This document shows positions 54,181 to 63,003 of a stretch of DNA of 64,000 nt, piece by piece. The position numbers were made by a program, and so were the translations under genes. The number at the start of each line of letters is the position of its first letter. Position 1 is the stretch's first letter. Source of the DNA: Phenylobacterium glaciei (GTDB taxonomy: Bacteria; Pseudomonadota; Alphaproteobacteria; Caulobacterales; Caulobacteraceae). The stretch spans positions 2,629,501 to 2,693,500 of the forward strand of contig NZ_JAGSGD010000001.1 in NCBI RefSeq assembly GCF_016772415.1, read 5' to 3'. A model generated the notes under the pieces. It saw nothing but the letters and a program-made list of their open reading frames with translations. It made no database searches and had not been told where the DNA came from.

Positions 54181-55620
54181 TCACGCCGCGAGCTTCCGAC
54201 GCGGCCGGTCCAGCTTGTAGGCGCGTTTCGGGAGATTGTAGGCGAGGTCCACGGCCAGCGCGGCCGCCTCGTCCTCGTCCATGCGGTGCTCGGCGACCAG
54301 CCTGGCCAGGAACGAACAGTCCACCCGGCGGGCGACATCGTGGCGGGCCGGAATCGACAGGAAGGCGCGGGTGTCATCGTTGAAGCCGACGGTGTTGTAG
54401 AAGCCCGCTGTCTCCGTGGTCTGCTCGCGGAACCGGCGCATCCCCTCGGGGCTGTCGTGGAACCACCAGGCGGGGCCCAGCTTCAGGATCGGATAGTGGC
54501 CGGCCAGGGGCGCGAGTTCGCGGGCATAGCTGGTCTCGTCCAGGGTGAAGACGATCACCGACAGATCCGCCTCATTGCCGAACCGGTCCAGCAGGGGCTT
54601 CAACGCCCGCACATAGTCGGTCTGGGTCGGGATGTCGGCGCCCTTGTCGCGGCCGTAGCGCTCGAAGATCTGCCGGTTGTGATTGCGGAAGGAGCCGGGA
54701 TGGATCTGCATCACCAGCCCGTCCTCCAGGCTCATGGCCGCCATCTCGGTCAGCATCTGGGCGCGGAACAGCTCGGCCTCGGCAGGGCTGGCCTTGCCCG
54801 CCACGATGGTGCGGAACAGAGCCTCGGCGTGGCCGGGCGAGAGATCGGCGGTGGCCGCCGTCGGGTGGCCGTGGTCGGTAGAGGTGGCGCCGGCCTCGGC
54901 GAAGGCCGCGCGGCGAATTCGGTGGGCCTGCAGATACCCCTGCCACGACATGACGTCCTGCCCCGAGAGATTGGCGAACCGCTCCAGGGCGGCCTGGAAA
55001 TCCTCGTGCTCGGCGTCGATCACCGGATCGGGCCGATAGGCGGTGATCACCTGCCCGCCCCAGCCGCTCTCGGCGATCGCCCGGTGATGCCGCAGGCTGT
55101 CGGACGGGCTCTCGGTGGTGGCCAGGGCCTCGATATTGAAGCGATCGAACAGGGCCCGCGGCCGGAAGGCGTCAGTGGCCAGCTTCTCATTGATGACGTC
55201 GAAATAGCTGTCGGCGGTCTCCGCGTTCAGTCGCTCGGTGAAGCCGAACACCTGCGCGAAGACGTGGTTCAACCACATGGCGGACGGCGTGCCGCGGAAC
55301 AGGCTTTGCGCGCCGGCGAACAGCCGCCAGGCCTCGCGCGGATCAGCCTCGGACGGCCCGGCCTTGGAGGCGATGCCCAGCTTCTCCAGCGGAATCCCTT
55401 GAGAATAGAGCATCCGGTAGAGGTAGTGGTCGGGCGCCAGCAGCAGCTCGGTGGCGTTCGGGAACGGGTCGTTGGTGGCGAACCATTCCGGATCGGTATG
55501 CCCGTGCGGCGAGATGATCGGGAGGGTCTTCACCTCCCCGTACAGCCGGCGCGCGATGGCGCGCACCCCGGCCTCGGCGGGGAACAGCCGGTCGTCATTC
55601 AGGATCAGGGACTGGGACAT
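54181..55620 (-). CDS. uxaC: glucuronate/galacturonate isomerase
   Basis: UxaC converts D-glucuronate or D-galacturonate to fructuronate or tagaturonate. The 479-residue protein shows the family pattern ISPHGHTDPEWFATNDPFPNATELLLAPDHYLYRMLYSQG (metal His-Gly-His) and the later GNEADLSVIVFTLDETSYARELAPLAGHYP. Length is normal. A predicted LacI-type operator lies 55-70 bases upstream. The products need UxaB/UxuB and dehydratases not seen here. Confidence 0.94.
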   Translation of the reverse strand: MSQSLILNDDRLFPAEAGVRAIARRLYGEVKTLPIISPHGHTDPEWFATNDPFPNATELLLAPDHYLYRMLYSQGIPLEKLGIASKAGPSEADPREAWRLFAGAQSLFRGTPSAMWLNHVFAQVFGFTERLNAETADSYFDVINEKLATDAFRPRALFDRFNIEALATTESPSDSLRHHRAIAESGWGGQVITAYRPDPVIDAEHEDFQAALERFANLSGQDVMSWQGYLQAHRIRRAAFAEAGATSTDHGHPTAATADLSPGHAEALFRTIVAGKASPAEAELFRAQMLTEMAAMSLEDGLVMQIHPGSFRNHNRQIFERYGRDKGADIPTQTDYVRALKPLLDRFGNEADLSVIVFTLDETSYARELAPLAGHYPILKLGPAWWFHDSPEGMRRFREQTTETAGFYNTVGFNDDTRAFLSIPARHDVARRVDCSFLARLVAEHRMDEDEAAALAVDLAYNLPKRAYKLDRPRRKLAA

Positions 55621-55674
55621 GGGGGCAGTCTAGGCGTTTCCGGAGCGCGGGCCGAGCACCCGTCTATTCGCCAA

Positions 55675-55690
55675 GGTAACCGGTGTCATT
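55675..55690. promoter_or_regulatory. predicted LacI-family operator before uxaC
   Basis: On the minus strand this reads AATGACACCGGTTACC, matching the two sites before the TonB receptor over TGACACCGGT. It lies 55-70 bases upstream of the uxaC start. It also falls about 64-79 bases before the MazG-like gene on the other strand. Confidence 0.5.
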
Positions 55691-55753
55691 GTGCGGGGCA
55701 AGGTTCGCAATCGCGTCATCCGCGATAGGCTGTGCGCAACAACGGGGAGAGAG

Positions 55754-56071
55754 ATGGCCGACTTCAAGGACCTCGACGACCGCGCCTGGGAGATCCGGCG
55801 GCTCTACGCGCAGCTGGAGACCGACCGCTACGGTCGCCCCTGGACAGCTGAGGAGGTGGTCCTGGGCTTCATGGGCGACGTCGGCGACCTCGCCAAGCTG
55901 GTCCAGGCCGCCGAGGGCGTCCGCGCCATCCCGGATGCGAAAGCAAAGCTTGCCCACGAACTGGCCGACTGCCTGTGGAGCGTCATGACCCTGGCGCGGC
56001 TTTACGAGGTCGACCTGGAGGCCAGCTTCCTAAGCACGATGCAGGAGTTGGAGGCGCGGTTGAAGTCGTGA
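55754..56071 (+). CDS. MazG-like nucleotide pyrophosphohydrolase family protein
   Basis: The 105-residue helical protein resembles MazG-like all-alpha NTP pyrophosphohydrolases: LGFMGDVGDLAKLVQAAEG and HELADCLWSVMTLARLYEVDLEASF. In the metal motif ExxE the two Glu are Asp (D-VG-D), while ExxD (ELAD) is kept, so activity may be changed. GGGAGAG precedes the ATG. It is divergent from uxaC and convergent with the envelope operon. Confidence 0.75.
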   Translation: MADFKDLDDRAWEIRRLYAQLETDRYGRPWTAEEVVLGFMGDVGDLAKLVQAAEGVRAIPDAKAKLAHELADCLWSVMTLARLYEVDLEASFLSTMQELEARLKS

Positions 56072-56095
56072 TGGGCGTTACTCCAGACGTTCGGA

Positions 56096-57004
56096 TCAGC
56101 GCGGCAGAAGCCTGACCCGGACCAGCCGGTTTTCGACACCCGTGGGGCCAAACTGGTCTGTGGCCCCCCGAGAGGAAACATCCCAGGCCCGCACCCCAGC
56201 CTCGGCCAACGCCACCTGAACCGCATAGGCCCTAGCCTGGCCCAACCGGTAGTTCGCGCCCCGCTGACCGCTGACATCAGCATAGCCGGCCACCTCGAAA
56301 CGCCAGCCGGGGTGCTTGTCGCGGGCCGCCGGTGCCTCAGTCACCAGCCGCCGCAGTTCGTCGGGGTCCGGGCGCTGGCCGGCCAGCCTGAAATGCACGA
56401 TCCATTCCGGGATAGCCGGCTGCTCGCCCGGCGGACCGGGCGGTGGGTTGAGGCGCTCAGTGATCAGGATCTCGAGCTTGGTCAGCCGATCCATGATGTC
56501 GCTGATATCGTCGGCCCGCTCGCTCTCATGCTTGCGGTCCAGAGCCTTCAATTCGGCGACCCGCTGCTGGATCGCCTCGGCATCGGCGCGGCGGTTGTCT
56601 TCGGCGCTTTGCATCGTGGTGGCGAAGGCGGTGATTTTGGCGTCCACTTCCTCGGCGTCGAGCTTGGCGGAATAGACCTTGGAAAACCGGAGCTCAGCAT
56701 CGCCGAAGCCGTCCTCATCGATCTCGAAGGCGGCCCAGCGGCGGCAGGAAAGGACGAAGCTGTTCAGCGCCACGAGGTACTGGTCCCGCGCACCGTTGGG
56801 GTTTTGCCGCGAGAAATTGAAACCCGCGACCATGTAGTTTCCACCCACCGCGATGGAGGGCTCGAAGGAGCGGGCGATCTCGTCGCAGCGCGCCTGGCGC
56901 ACCCGGGCCTCGGGCTTCAGGTCTCGCGGAACAGTGGAGGCGATGGGCGTGGCGCAGGCTTGCAGGAGGCAGGCTGCGATCACCGCCGGAAGGACGAGCC
57001 TCAC
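56096..57004 (-). CDS. lipoprotein with coiled coil and OmpA-like C-terminal domain
   Basis: The 302-residue protein has a lipoprotein signal with LLQAC (Cys17), a helical middle with a coiled coil (about 125-185, EDNRRADAEAIQQRVAELKALD), a short Pro-rich linker (PPPGPPGEQP) and a C-terminal OmpA-like peptidoglycan-binding pattern (VAGYADVSGQRGANYRLGQARAYAVQVALAEAGV). It would tie the outer or inner membrane to the cell wall. The preceding gene overlaps its start by four bases. Confidence 0.8.
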   Translation of the reverse strand: MRLVLPAVIAACLLQACATPIASTVPRDLKPEARVRQARCDEIARSFEPSIAVGGNYMVAGFNFSRQNPNGARDQYLVALNSFVLSCRRWAAFEIDEDGFGDAELRFSKVYSAKLDAEEVDAKITAFATTMQSAEDNRRADAEAIQQRVAELKALDRKHESERADDISDIMDRLTKLEILITERLNPPPGPPGEQPAIPEWIVHFRLAGQRPDPDELRRLVTEAPAARDKHPGWRFEVAGYADVSGQRGANYRLGQARAYAVQVALAEAGVRAWDVSSRGATDQFGPTGVENRLVRVRLLPR

Positions 57005-57963
57005 GCCGCCCCCGGCGGCTTGGCCGGAGCTTCGGCGTCTGCGGCGGGCGTGTCGACCTTCGGCGCATCAGGTTTCGGCGCATCCGCGACAGAAGCGACG
57101 GGTTTGTCAGCGGCCTTCGGCTTGGCGGGTGCCTCCTCCTTAGCTGTAGCCGCCGCCTTTTCGAGACAGCTCACGACGGCGGGCGTCAGGGGCATGACGG
57201 CCGTGGGCGCCTGGGAGCTGATAATTGCCGTACCCATTTGGGCGCTGGCGAAGTCCCAGGCGGTGCGCCGGGCCCGCACATCGCTGCGCCCCAGCCATTC
57301 GATGACCACACCGCGCACCTGCTGCAGGCCCGACAAGATCGTGGGGTTCACCTGTCGGATCGACGCCTTTACCGCGGTAGCGCAGACGCCGGCCTGGAGG
57401 TTCTCGGAGACCTTCACGCTGAGCTGGGCGTCCAGCTTTGTGACCCGGTCGAAATTCAACTCCGGAATGGCGGCGGCCACGGCGGCGTCACTCATCACCG
57501 GTGCGCGCGCTTTCATGGTCCTTAAGCTGTCACGGAGCTTCTTGCGCGCGTCCATCCCGCCGACCTGCCAGAGATCGGGATCAAAATAGCTGCTGATCTC
57601 GTCGTTCAGCGCGTACTCTTCATCCTCCAGCATCGACAGCTTCGCCTGATCGCCCGCATTGGCCTCCCTCAGGTAGCAGAACATCTCGCTGACGGTGCTG
57701 GTATAGGCGGTCTGGGCCAGATCGCCGGTGGCGGCTACGGCGTACTGCCCCCCCAGCCTGGCGTTCAGCGTCGGCTTGTCTCCAAGCAGCTTTTTGGCCT
57801 GATCAGAGAGATTTTGCAGCGCCTTGGCCTGAACTTCGGCGCTGGCCGAGGCCTGGGCCAATTCGCTGGCGTATCGCGGCTTCGGACATTTCGCCGCCGC
57901 GCCGCTGGCGGCCCCTAGCGCCAGTAAACCGACCGCAAGGATGAGTTGAATGCTTCCACGCAT
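57001..57963 (-). CDS. secreted protein with Ala/Pro/Lys-rich tail, unknown function
   Basis: The 320-residue protein has a signal peptide (about 1-24, GAASGAAAKCPKP) and a helical domain (30-230) with several Cys, then an Ala/Pro/Lys/Asp low-complexity tail (about 255-320). AGGGGGAC lies before the ATG giving MRGSIQLILAVG. It overlaps the OmpA-like lipoprotein by four bases, so the two are probably a functional pair in the envelope. I do not recognise the family. Confidence 0.65.
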   Translation of the reverse strand: MRGSIQLILAVGLLALGAASGAAAKCPKPRYASELAQASASAEVQAKALQNLSDQAKKLLGDKPTLNARLGGQYAVAATGDLAQTAYTSTVSEMFCYLREANAGDQAKLSMLEDEEYALNDEISSYFDPDLWQVGGMDARKKLRDSLRTMKARAPVMSDAAVAAAIPELNFDRVTKLDAQLSVKVSENLQAGVCATAVKASIRQVNPTILSGLQQVRGVVIEWLGRSDVRARRTAWDFASAQMGTAIISSQAPTAVMPLTPAVVSCLEKAAATAKEEAPAKPKAADKPVASVADAPKPDAPKVDTPAADAEAPAKPPGAA

Positions 57964-58086
57964 GATGATGTCCCCCTGATAGTTAATCGAGAGATTCAAC
58001 CGTCGAATGTCAAGGGCTCGAAAACGGCCTGAGAGTGTGGCGCGGCCGAACCCCCCGGACGGGTCGCAGGAAGCCGGGGGCCGGGC

Positions 58087-59571
58087 CTAAGCCGCCTCCA
58101 GCCGCCGCGTCTTGGCGCCCGCCTTGTTGGAGAACTCCAGCACCCCATCCTCGATCTTCGTGAAACGCAGGTTCATCAGGTCCAGGGCATAGTTCTGGTG
58201 CAGCTTCCAGGGCGCCTTGGTTCCCTGCTTGGGGAAGCTGGCCATGGCGCGCTGGACGTAGCCCGACGAGAAGTCGAGCCACGGGACCTCACCGATATTC
58301 GGATCATTGTTGCGCGGCGTGACCTGGCGGTTGCCGGTCTTCTTCATGTGGTTCAGCAGGCGGCAGACATACTCGCAGGTCAGGTCGCACTTCAGCGTCC
58401 AGGAGGCGTTCGTATAGCCGAAGGCCGAGGCCAGGTTCGGCACGTCGGAATACATCATGCCCTTGTAGGAGAGCGTCTTGCCGGGATCGATGGCCCGCCC
58501 GTCGACGCGCAGCTTCAGGCCGTTCATCGCCTGCAAAACAAGGCCGGTGGCCGAGACCACGATGTCGGCCTCCAGCACCTTGCCGGACTTCAGCTGGATG
58601 CCGGTCTCGGTGAAGGTCTCGATGTGGTCGGTCACCACCTCGGCCTTGCCGCTCTTGAGCGCGGTGAACAGGTCGGCGTCCGGCACCAGGCAGATGCGCT
58701 GGTCCCAGGGATTGTAGCTGGGCGTGAAGTGGGTCGCGACGTCGTAGTCGGGCCCCATCTGCTGGCGGACCATGTCGATGATCCCGGCCTTCACCTTGGC
58801 CGGCTGCTTGCGGGCGTAGTTGTAGAAGACCATGCCGAACAGCACCTTGCGCCAGCGAGTGACGGCGTAGGCGAGCTTGGCCGGCAGCTTGGTGCGCAGC
58901 CAGTTGGCCTGTTTATCCTCGGCCGGCGCGGCCACGACATAGGTGGGCGAGCGCTGCAGCATGGTGACGTGGGCCGCTGTCTTGGCCATTTCCGGCACCA
59001 GGGTGACGGCCGTGGCGCCCGAGCCGATCACCACCACCTTCTTGCCGGCGTGGTCGATCTCCGGCGTCCACTTCTGGGGGTGGACCAGCTGGCCCTTGAA
59101 CCGCTCGATCCCCGGGAACTCCGGGGTGTAGCCGCCCGCGTAGCTGTAATAGCCGCCGCACAGGAAGAGGAAGTTGGCGGTGACGGTGTTCCGCTTGCCG
59201 TCGTTCTCCACCTCCACCGTCCAGGCCGCGTCCACCGTCGACCAGGCTGCGCCCTTCACCTGGGTGTTGAAGCGGATGTGCTGGTCGATCCCATGCTCGC
59301 GGGCGGTCTCGCGGACATAGTTGAGGATCGAGGGCCCATCGGCGATGGCCTTGGCCTGGGTCCACGGCTTGAAGGCGTAGCCCAGGGTGAACATGTCGCT
59401 GTCGGACCGGATGCCCGGATAGCGGAACAGGTCCCAGGTGCCGCCGATGGCCTCGCGGCCCTCCAGGATCACGTAGGAGCGGTCGGGGCAGTTGGTCTGC
59501 AGGTGATAGCCCGCGCCGATACCCGACAGGCCCGCGCCCACGATCACCACGTCAAAATGTTCGTTCGCCAT
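58087..59571 (-). CDS. flavin-containing monooxygenase, Baeyer-Villiger type (second)
   Basis: The 494-residue enzyme has VIVGAGLSGIGAGYHL, GGTWDLFRYPGIRSDSDM, the fingerprint FxGxxxHxxxW (FKGQLVHPQKW) and the NADPH motif VIGSGATAVTLVPE. It is closer to the EthA/ordinary FMO pattern (RYPGIRSDSDM) than the enzyme at 32978. It is divergent from the APH-family gene. The substrate is unknown. Confidence 0.92.
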   Translation of the reverse strand: MANEHFDVVIVGAGLSGIGAGYHLQTNCPDRSYVILEGREAIGGTWDLFRYPGIRSDSDMFTLGYAFKPWTQAKAIADGPSILNYVRETAREHGIDQHIRFNTQVKGAAWSTVDAAWTVEVENDGKRNTVTANFLFLCGGYYSYAGGYTPEFPGIERFKGQLVHPQKWTPEIDHAGKKVVVIGSGATAVTLVPEMAKTAAHVTMLQRSPTYVVAAPAEDKQANWLRTKLPAKLAYAVTRWRKVLFGMVFYNYARKQPAKVKAGIIDMVRQQMGPDYDVATHFTPSYNPWDQRICLVPDADLFTALKSGKAEVVTDHIETFTETGIQLKSGKVLEADIVVSATGLVLQAMNGLKLRVDGRAIDPGKTLSYKGMMYSDVPNLASAFGYTNASWTLKCDLTCEYVCRLLNHMKKTGNRQVTPRNNDPNIGEVPWLDFSSGYVQRAMASFPKQGTKAPWKLHQNYALDLMNLRFTKIEDGVLEFSNKAGAKTRRLEAA

Positions 59572-59681
59572 ACCCGCCCCTCAAATCGCTGCGTGGCAGC
59601 ATAGACACATGCCGCGCGCGGAAAGGAAGCGGATATGCCGCCGCACTCGCCAAGCTTGGCGGGAGGTGGAACCCTCGGGCG

Positions 59682-60572
59682 ATGACCGAGACCAAGCGTA
59701 TCGCCTTCGACGCCGACCTCGCCCGCCGACTGGTGGCCACCCAGTTCCCGCAGTGGGCCCACCTGCCGGTCCGCCCCGTGGTCTTTGGCGGCAAGAACAA
59801 CACCACCTTCCATCTCGGCGACGAGATGAGCGTGCGGCTGCCCAGCGCGCGGCACTATGTGGCCCAGGTGGAGAAGGAGCAGGCTTGGCTCCCACGGTTG
59901 GCGCCGCAACTGCCCCTGCCGATCCCCGAGCCCGTCGGCCTGGGCGCGCCTGGCGAGGGCTATCCCTGGCCCTGGTCGGTCTACCGCTGGATCGAGGGCG
60001 AGACCGCCGCCCTGGAGCGCATCGCCGACCTGTCCCAGTTCGCCCGCGACCTGGCGGCGTTCCTGACGGCGCTGCAGGCCATCGACGTGACCGACGGCCC
60101 GGTGGCCGGCCAGCACAACTTCTTCCGCGGCGGCGCGCTCTCGACCTATGACGCCCAGACGCGGCAGGCGATCATCGACCTTGGGGAGACCATCGACGGC
60201 GCCACGGCGCTCTCGATCTGGGAGCAGGCCCTGGCGGCCGAGTGCTCCAACCCGCCTGTCTGGCTGCACGGCGATGTGGCGGCGGGCAACCTGCTGGTGA
60301 AGGACGGACGGCTCAGCGCCGTCATCGACTTCGGCATCCTCGGCGTCGGCGACCCCGCCTGCGACCTCGCCATCGCCTGGACCCTGCTGCACGGTCCGGC
60401 CCGCGCCGCGTTCCGCGAGGCGCTGCCGTTGGACGAAGGAACCTGGGCGCGCGGCCGGGGCTGGACGATCTGGAAGGCGCTGATCGTGGCGGCGGGACTG
60501 TCGGGGTCGGACGATGAGGAGCGCACCAAAAGCCGCGCGATCATCGCGGATCTGGTGGGGGAGCACCGGTAA
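59682..60572 (+). CDS. APH-family phosphotransferase
   Basis: The 296-residue protein has the aminoglycoside phosphotransferase/choline kinase fold: VWLHGDVAAGNLLV (catalytic Asp) and SAVIDFGILGVGDPACDLA (metal-binding). The N-terminal VVFGGKNNTTFHLG and RLPSARHYV correspond to the ATP-binding lobe. Many such proteins act on small molecules other than antibiotics, so resistance is not implied. It converges on malate synthase G across a perfect inverted repeat. Confidence 0.85.
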   Translation: MTETKRIAFDADLARRLVATQFPQWAHLPVRPVVFGGKNNTTFHLGDEMSVRLPSARHYVAQVEKEQAWLPRLAPQLPLPIPEPVGLGAPGEGYPWPWSVYRWIEGETAALERIADLSQFARDLAAFLTALQAIDVTDGPVAGQHNFFRGGALSTYDAQTRQAIIDLGETIDGATALSIWEQALAAECSNPPVWLHGDVAAGNLLVKDGRLSAVIDFGILGVGDPACDLAIAWTLLHGPARAAFREALPLDEGTWARGRGWTIWKALIVAAGLSGSDDEERTKSRAIIADLVGEHR

Positions 60573-60585
60573 CGCCCCCAACCAC

Positions 60586-60711
60586 CGTCATCCTCGGGCT
60601 TGTCCCGAGGATCCATGATCTCCGCCTGTCGGCAGAGGTTGCGGCGTCACCGCCACGGGCCAACCGCAGCACGGTGTCTATGGATCCTCGGGACAAGCCC
60701 GAGGATGACGG
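60586..60711. repeat. perfect 32-base inverted repeat between convergent genes
   Basis: The arms CCGTCATCCTCGGGCTTGTC...ATCCAT (60586-60617) and its exact reverse complement (60680-60711) surround a 62-base centre. Each arm is itself a hairpin (ATCCTCGGG/CCCGAGGAT). It lies between the convergent APH-family and malate synthase genes. Confidence 0.8.
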
Positions 60712-60729
60712 TCAATGGGTTGGGGTGTC

Positions 60730-62874
60730 CTAGGCCAACTGCGCCTTACGCTCCCGCCGACGCCGCGACAGGATGTGCTCGGTATAGCCGTTGGGCTGCG
60801 ACCGTCCCTCGAACACCAGTTCCAGCGCCGCCTGGTAGGCCACGCTGTCGGGGTTTTCCGCCATCGGCTGATAGAGCGCGTCGCCGGCGTTCTGGCCGTC
60901 CACCACCTTGGCCATGCGGGCGAAGGTCTCGCGCACCTGGGCTTGCGTGCAGACCCCGTGGTGCAGCCAGTTGGCGATGTGCTGGCTGGAGATCCGCAGG
61001 GTGGCGCGGTCCTCCATCAGGCCCACGTCGTGGATGTCGGGCACCTTGGAGCAGCCCACCCCCTGGTCGATCCAGCGGACCACGTAGCCGAGGATGCCCT
61101 GGGCGTTGTTGTCCAGCTCCTGGGTGATGTCCTCGGCGTTCCAGTTGGAGCGCGCCAGCGGCGGGGTCAGCAGGTCGTCCAGGCCGGTGACCGACTTGGC
61201 CGCCGCCATGGTGGCCTGCAGGCCGGGCACGTCCACCTCGTGATAGTGCAGGGCGTGCAGCACGGCCGCCGTCGGCGACGGCACCCAGGCGGTATTGGCG
61301 CCGGCCTTCGGATGGCCGACCTTGGTCGCCAGCATGCCTTGCATGAGATCAGGCGCGGCCCACATGCCTTTGCCGATCTGCGCCTTGCCGGGGAAGCCGG
61401 TGGCCAGGCCGATCTCGACGTTGCGCTTCTCATAGGCCGGCAGCCAGGGCTCGGCCTTGATGGCGTCCTTGCGCACTACCGGGCCGGCTTCCATGGCGGT
61501 GTGGATCTCGTCGCCGGTGCGGTCGAGGAAGCCGGTGTTGATGAACACGATCCGCTCGCGGGCGGCGTAGATGCAGGCCGCCAGGTTGGCGCTGGTGCGA
61601 CGCTCCTCGTCCATGATGCCCAACTTCACGGTGTTGCGTTCGAGGCCAAGCGCGTCCTCCACCAGGTCGAACAGGCGAACGGCCAGGGCCACCTCGTCGG
61701 GGCCGTGCATCTTGGGCTTCACGACATAGACCGAGCCCGCCGGGCTGTTGAGGCGCTTGCCCTTGAGGTCGTGCATCGCCGCGGTGACGGTGACCAGGGC
61801 GTCCACCACGGTCTCGAACACCGGCTCACCGTTGAAGCGCACGGCGTCCAGCAGCATGTGATGGCCGACATTGCGCACCAGCATCAGGCTGCGGCCGCGC
61901 AGGGTCAGCTCGCCGCCCGCGGGCGAAGCATAGGTGCGGTCGGCGTCGAGGCGCCGGGTCTCGGTCTGGCCGCCCTTCTGGAAGCTGGCCGACAGGTCGC
62001 CGCGCATCAGGCCCAGCCAGTTGCGGTAGACGCCCGCCTTGTCCTCGGCGTCCACGGCGGCGACGGAGTCCTCGCAGTCCTGGATGGCGGTGAGCGCCGC
62101 CTCCACCAGCACGTCGGAGACGCCGGCCGCGTCGTCCTTGCCGATGTTGTGGGCCCGGTCGATCTGGATCTCCAGGTGCAGGCTGTTGTGGGCCAGCAGC
62201 ACGCCGTCAGGCGCCTCGGCGGACCCGCGCCAGCCGACGAACTGGCCGGCGTCCTTCAGACCGGTGGTGGAGCCGTCCTCCAGGCTGACCACCAGGGCCT
62301 TGTCTGTCACGACATAGCTGGTGGCGTCGCTGTGCGACCCCTTGGCGAGCGGCGCGACACGGTCCAGCAGGCCGCGCGCGAAGGCCACGACCTTGCCGCC
62401 GCGCACCGGGTCATAGCCCTTGGTCCCGGTCGGCGGCTCCAGGGCGTCGGTGCCGTAGAGAGCGTCATAGAGGCTGCCCCAGCGGGCGTTGGCGGCGTTC
62501 AGAGCAAACCGCCCGTTCGAAACCGGCACGACGAGCTGCGGCCCCGCCACCTTGGCGATCTCCGGGTCGACATTGACGGTCGAGATTTCGAAGGGCGCCG
62601 GCTCGGGCAGCAGGTAGCCGATCTCGCGCAGGAAGGCGATCTCCTCGGCGACGCTGAAATCCTTGCCCTTGCGCGCCTTCCACCAGGCGTCGATCTGGTC
62701 CTGCAAGGCGTCGCGGCGGGCCAGCAGCTGCGCGTTGCGCGGCGTGAAGTCGGCCAGGATGCTCTCCAACGCCGCCCAGAATTTCGCGGCGTCTACCCCG
62801 GTTCCGGTGAGCAGTTCCTGCTCCACGAAGGCGTGCAGGATGTCGTCGACGGTCAGGGCGGGGCTGATGTCCAT
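60730..62874 (-). CDS. glcB: malate synthase G
   Basis: GlcB condenses glyoxylate with acetyl-CoA to malate in the glyoxylate or glycolate pathway. The 714-residue length and motifs are those of isoform [78 protein letters not shown] and [11 protein letters not shown] start at [13 protein letters not shown]; an upstream frame extension is not conserved. The ScfR/RamB-like regulator gene lies upstream on the same strand, 129 bases away. Confidence 0.96.
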   Translation of the reverse strand: MDISPALTVDDILHAFVEQELLTGTGVDAAKFWAALESILADFTPRNAQLLARRDALQDQIDAWWKARKGKDFSVAEEIAFLREIGYLLPEPAPFEISTVNVDPEIAKVAGPQLVVPVSNGRFALNAANARWGSLYDALYGTDALEPPTGTKGYDPVRGGKVVAFARGLLDRVAPLAKGSHSDATSYVVTDKALVVSLEDGSTTGLKDAGQFVGWRGSAEAPDGVLLAHNSLHLEIQIDRAHNIGKDDAAGVSDVLVEAALTAIQDCEDSVAAVDAEDKAGVYRNWLGLMRGDLSASFQKGGQTETRRLDADRTYASPAGGELTLRGRSLMLVRNVGHHMLLDAVRFNGEPVFETVVDALVTVTAAMHDLKGKRLNSPAGSVYVVKPKMHGPDEVALAVRLFDLVEDALGLERNTVKLGIMDEERRTSANLAACIYAARERIVFINTGFLDRTGDEIHTAMEAGPVVRKDAIKAEPWLPAYEKRNVEIGLATGFPGKAQIGKGMWAAPDLMQGMLATKVGHPKAGANTAWVPSPTAAVLHALHYHEVDVPGLQATMAAAKSVTGLDDLLTPPLARSNWNAEDITQELDNNAQGILGYVVRWIDQGVGCSKVPDIHDVGLMEDRATLRISSQHIANWLHHGVCTQAQVRETFARMAKVVDGQNAGDALYQPMAENPDSVAYQAALELVFEGRSQPNGYTEHILSRRRRERKAQLA

Positions 62875-63003
62875 GTGCGTACCGGGCTCTCGAATTGGGC
62901 GTCCAAGGGCTCGCCGCACCGGCGACGCGCCCCGTCTGTCGGGCGCTTTACTGCACGGAAGCGCGCGGCTTTGAAGCCCCCAATTTTAGGGAAGGCCGAA
63001 GTT

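Noticed and set aside
59682..60572. Aminoglycoside resistance gene
   Set aside because: The APH fold is present, but the family is broad and mostly acts on other small molecules; nothing here points to antibiotics.
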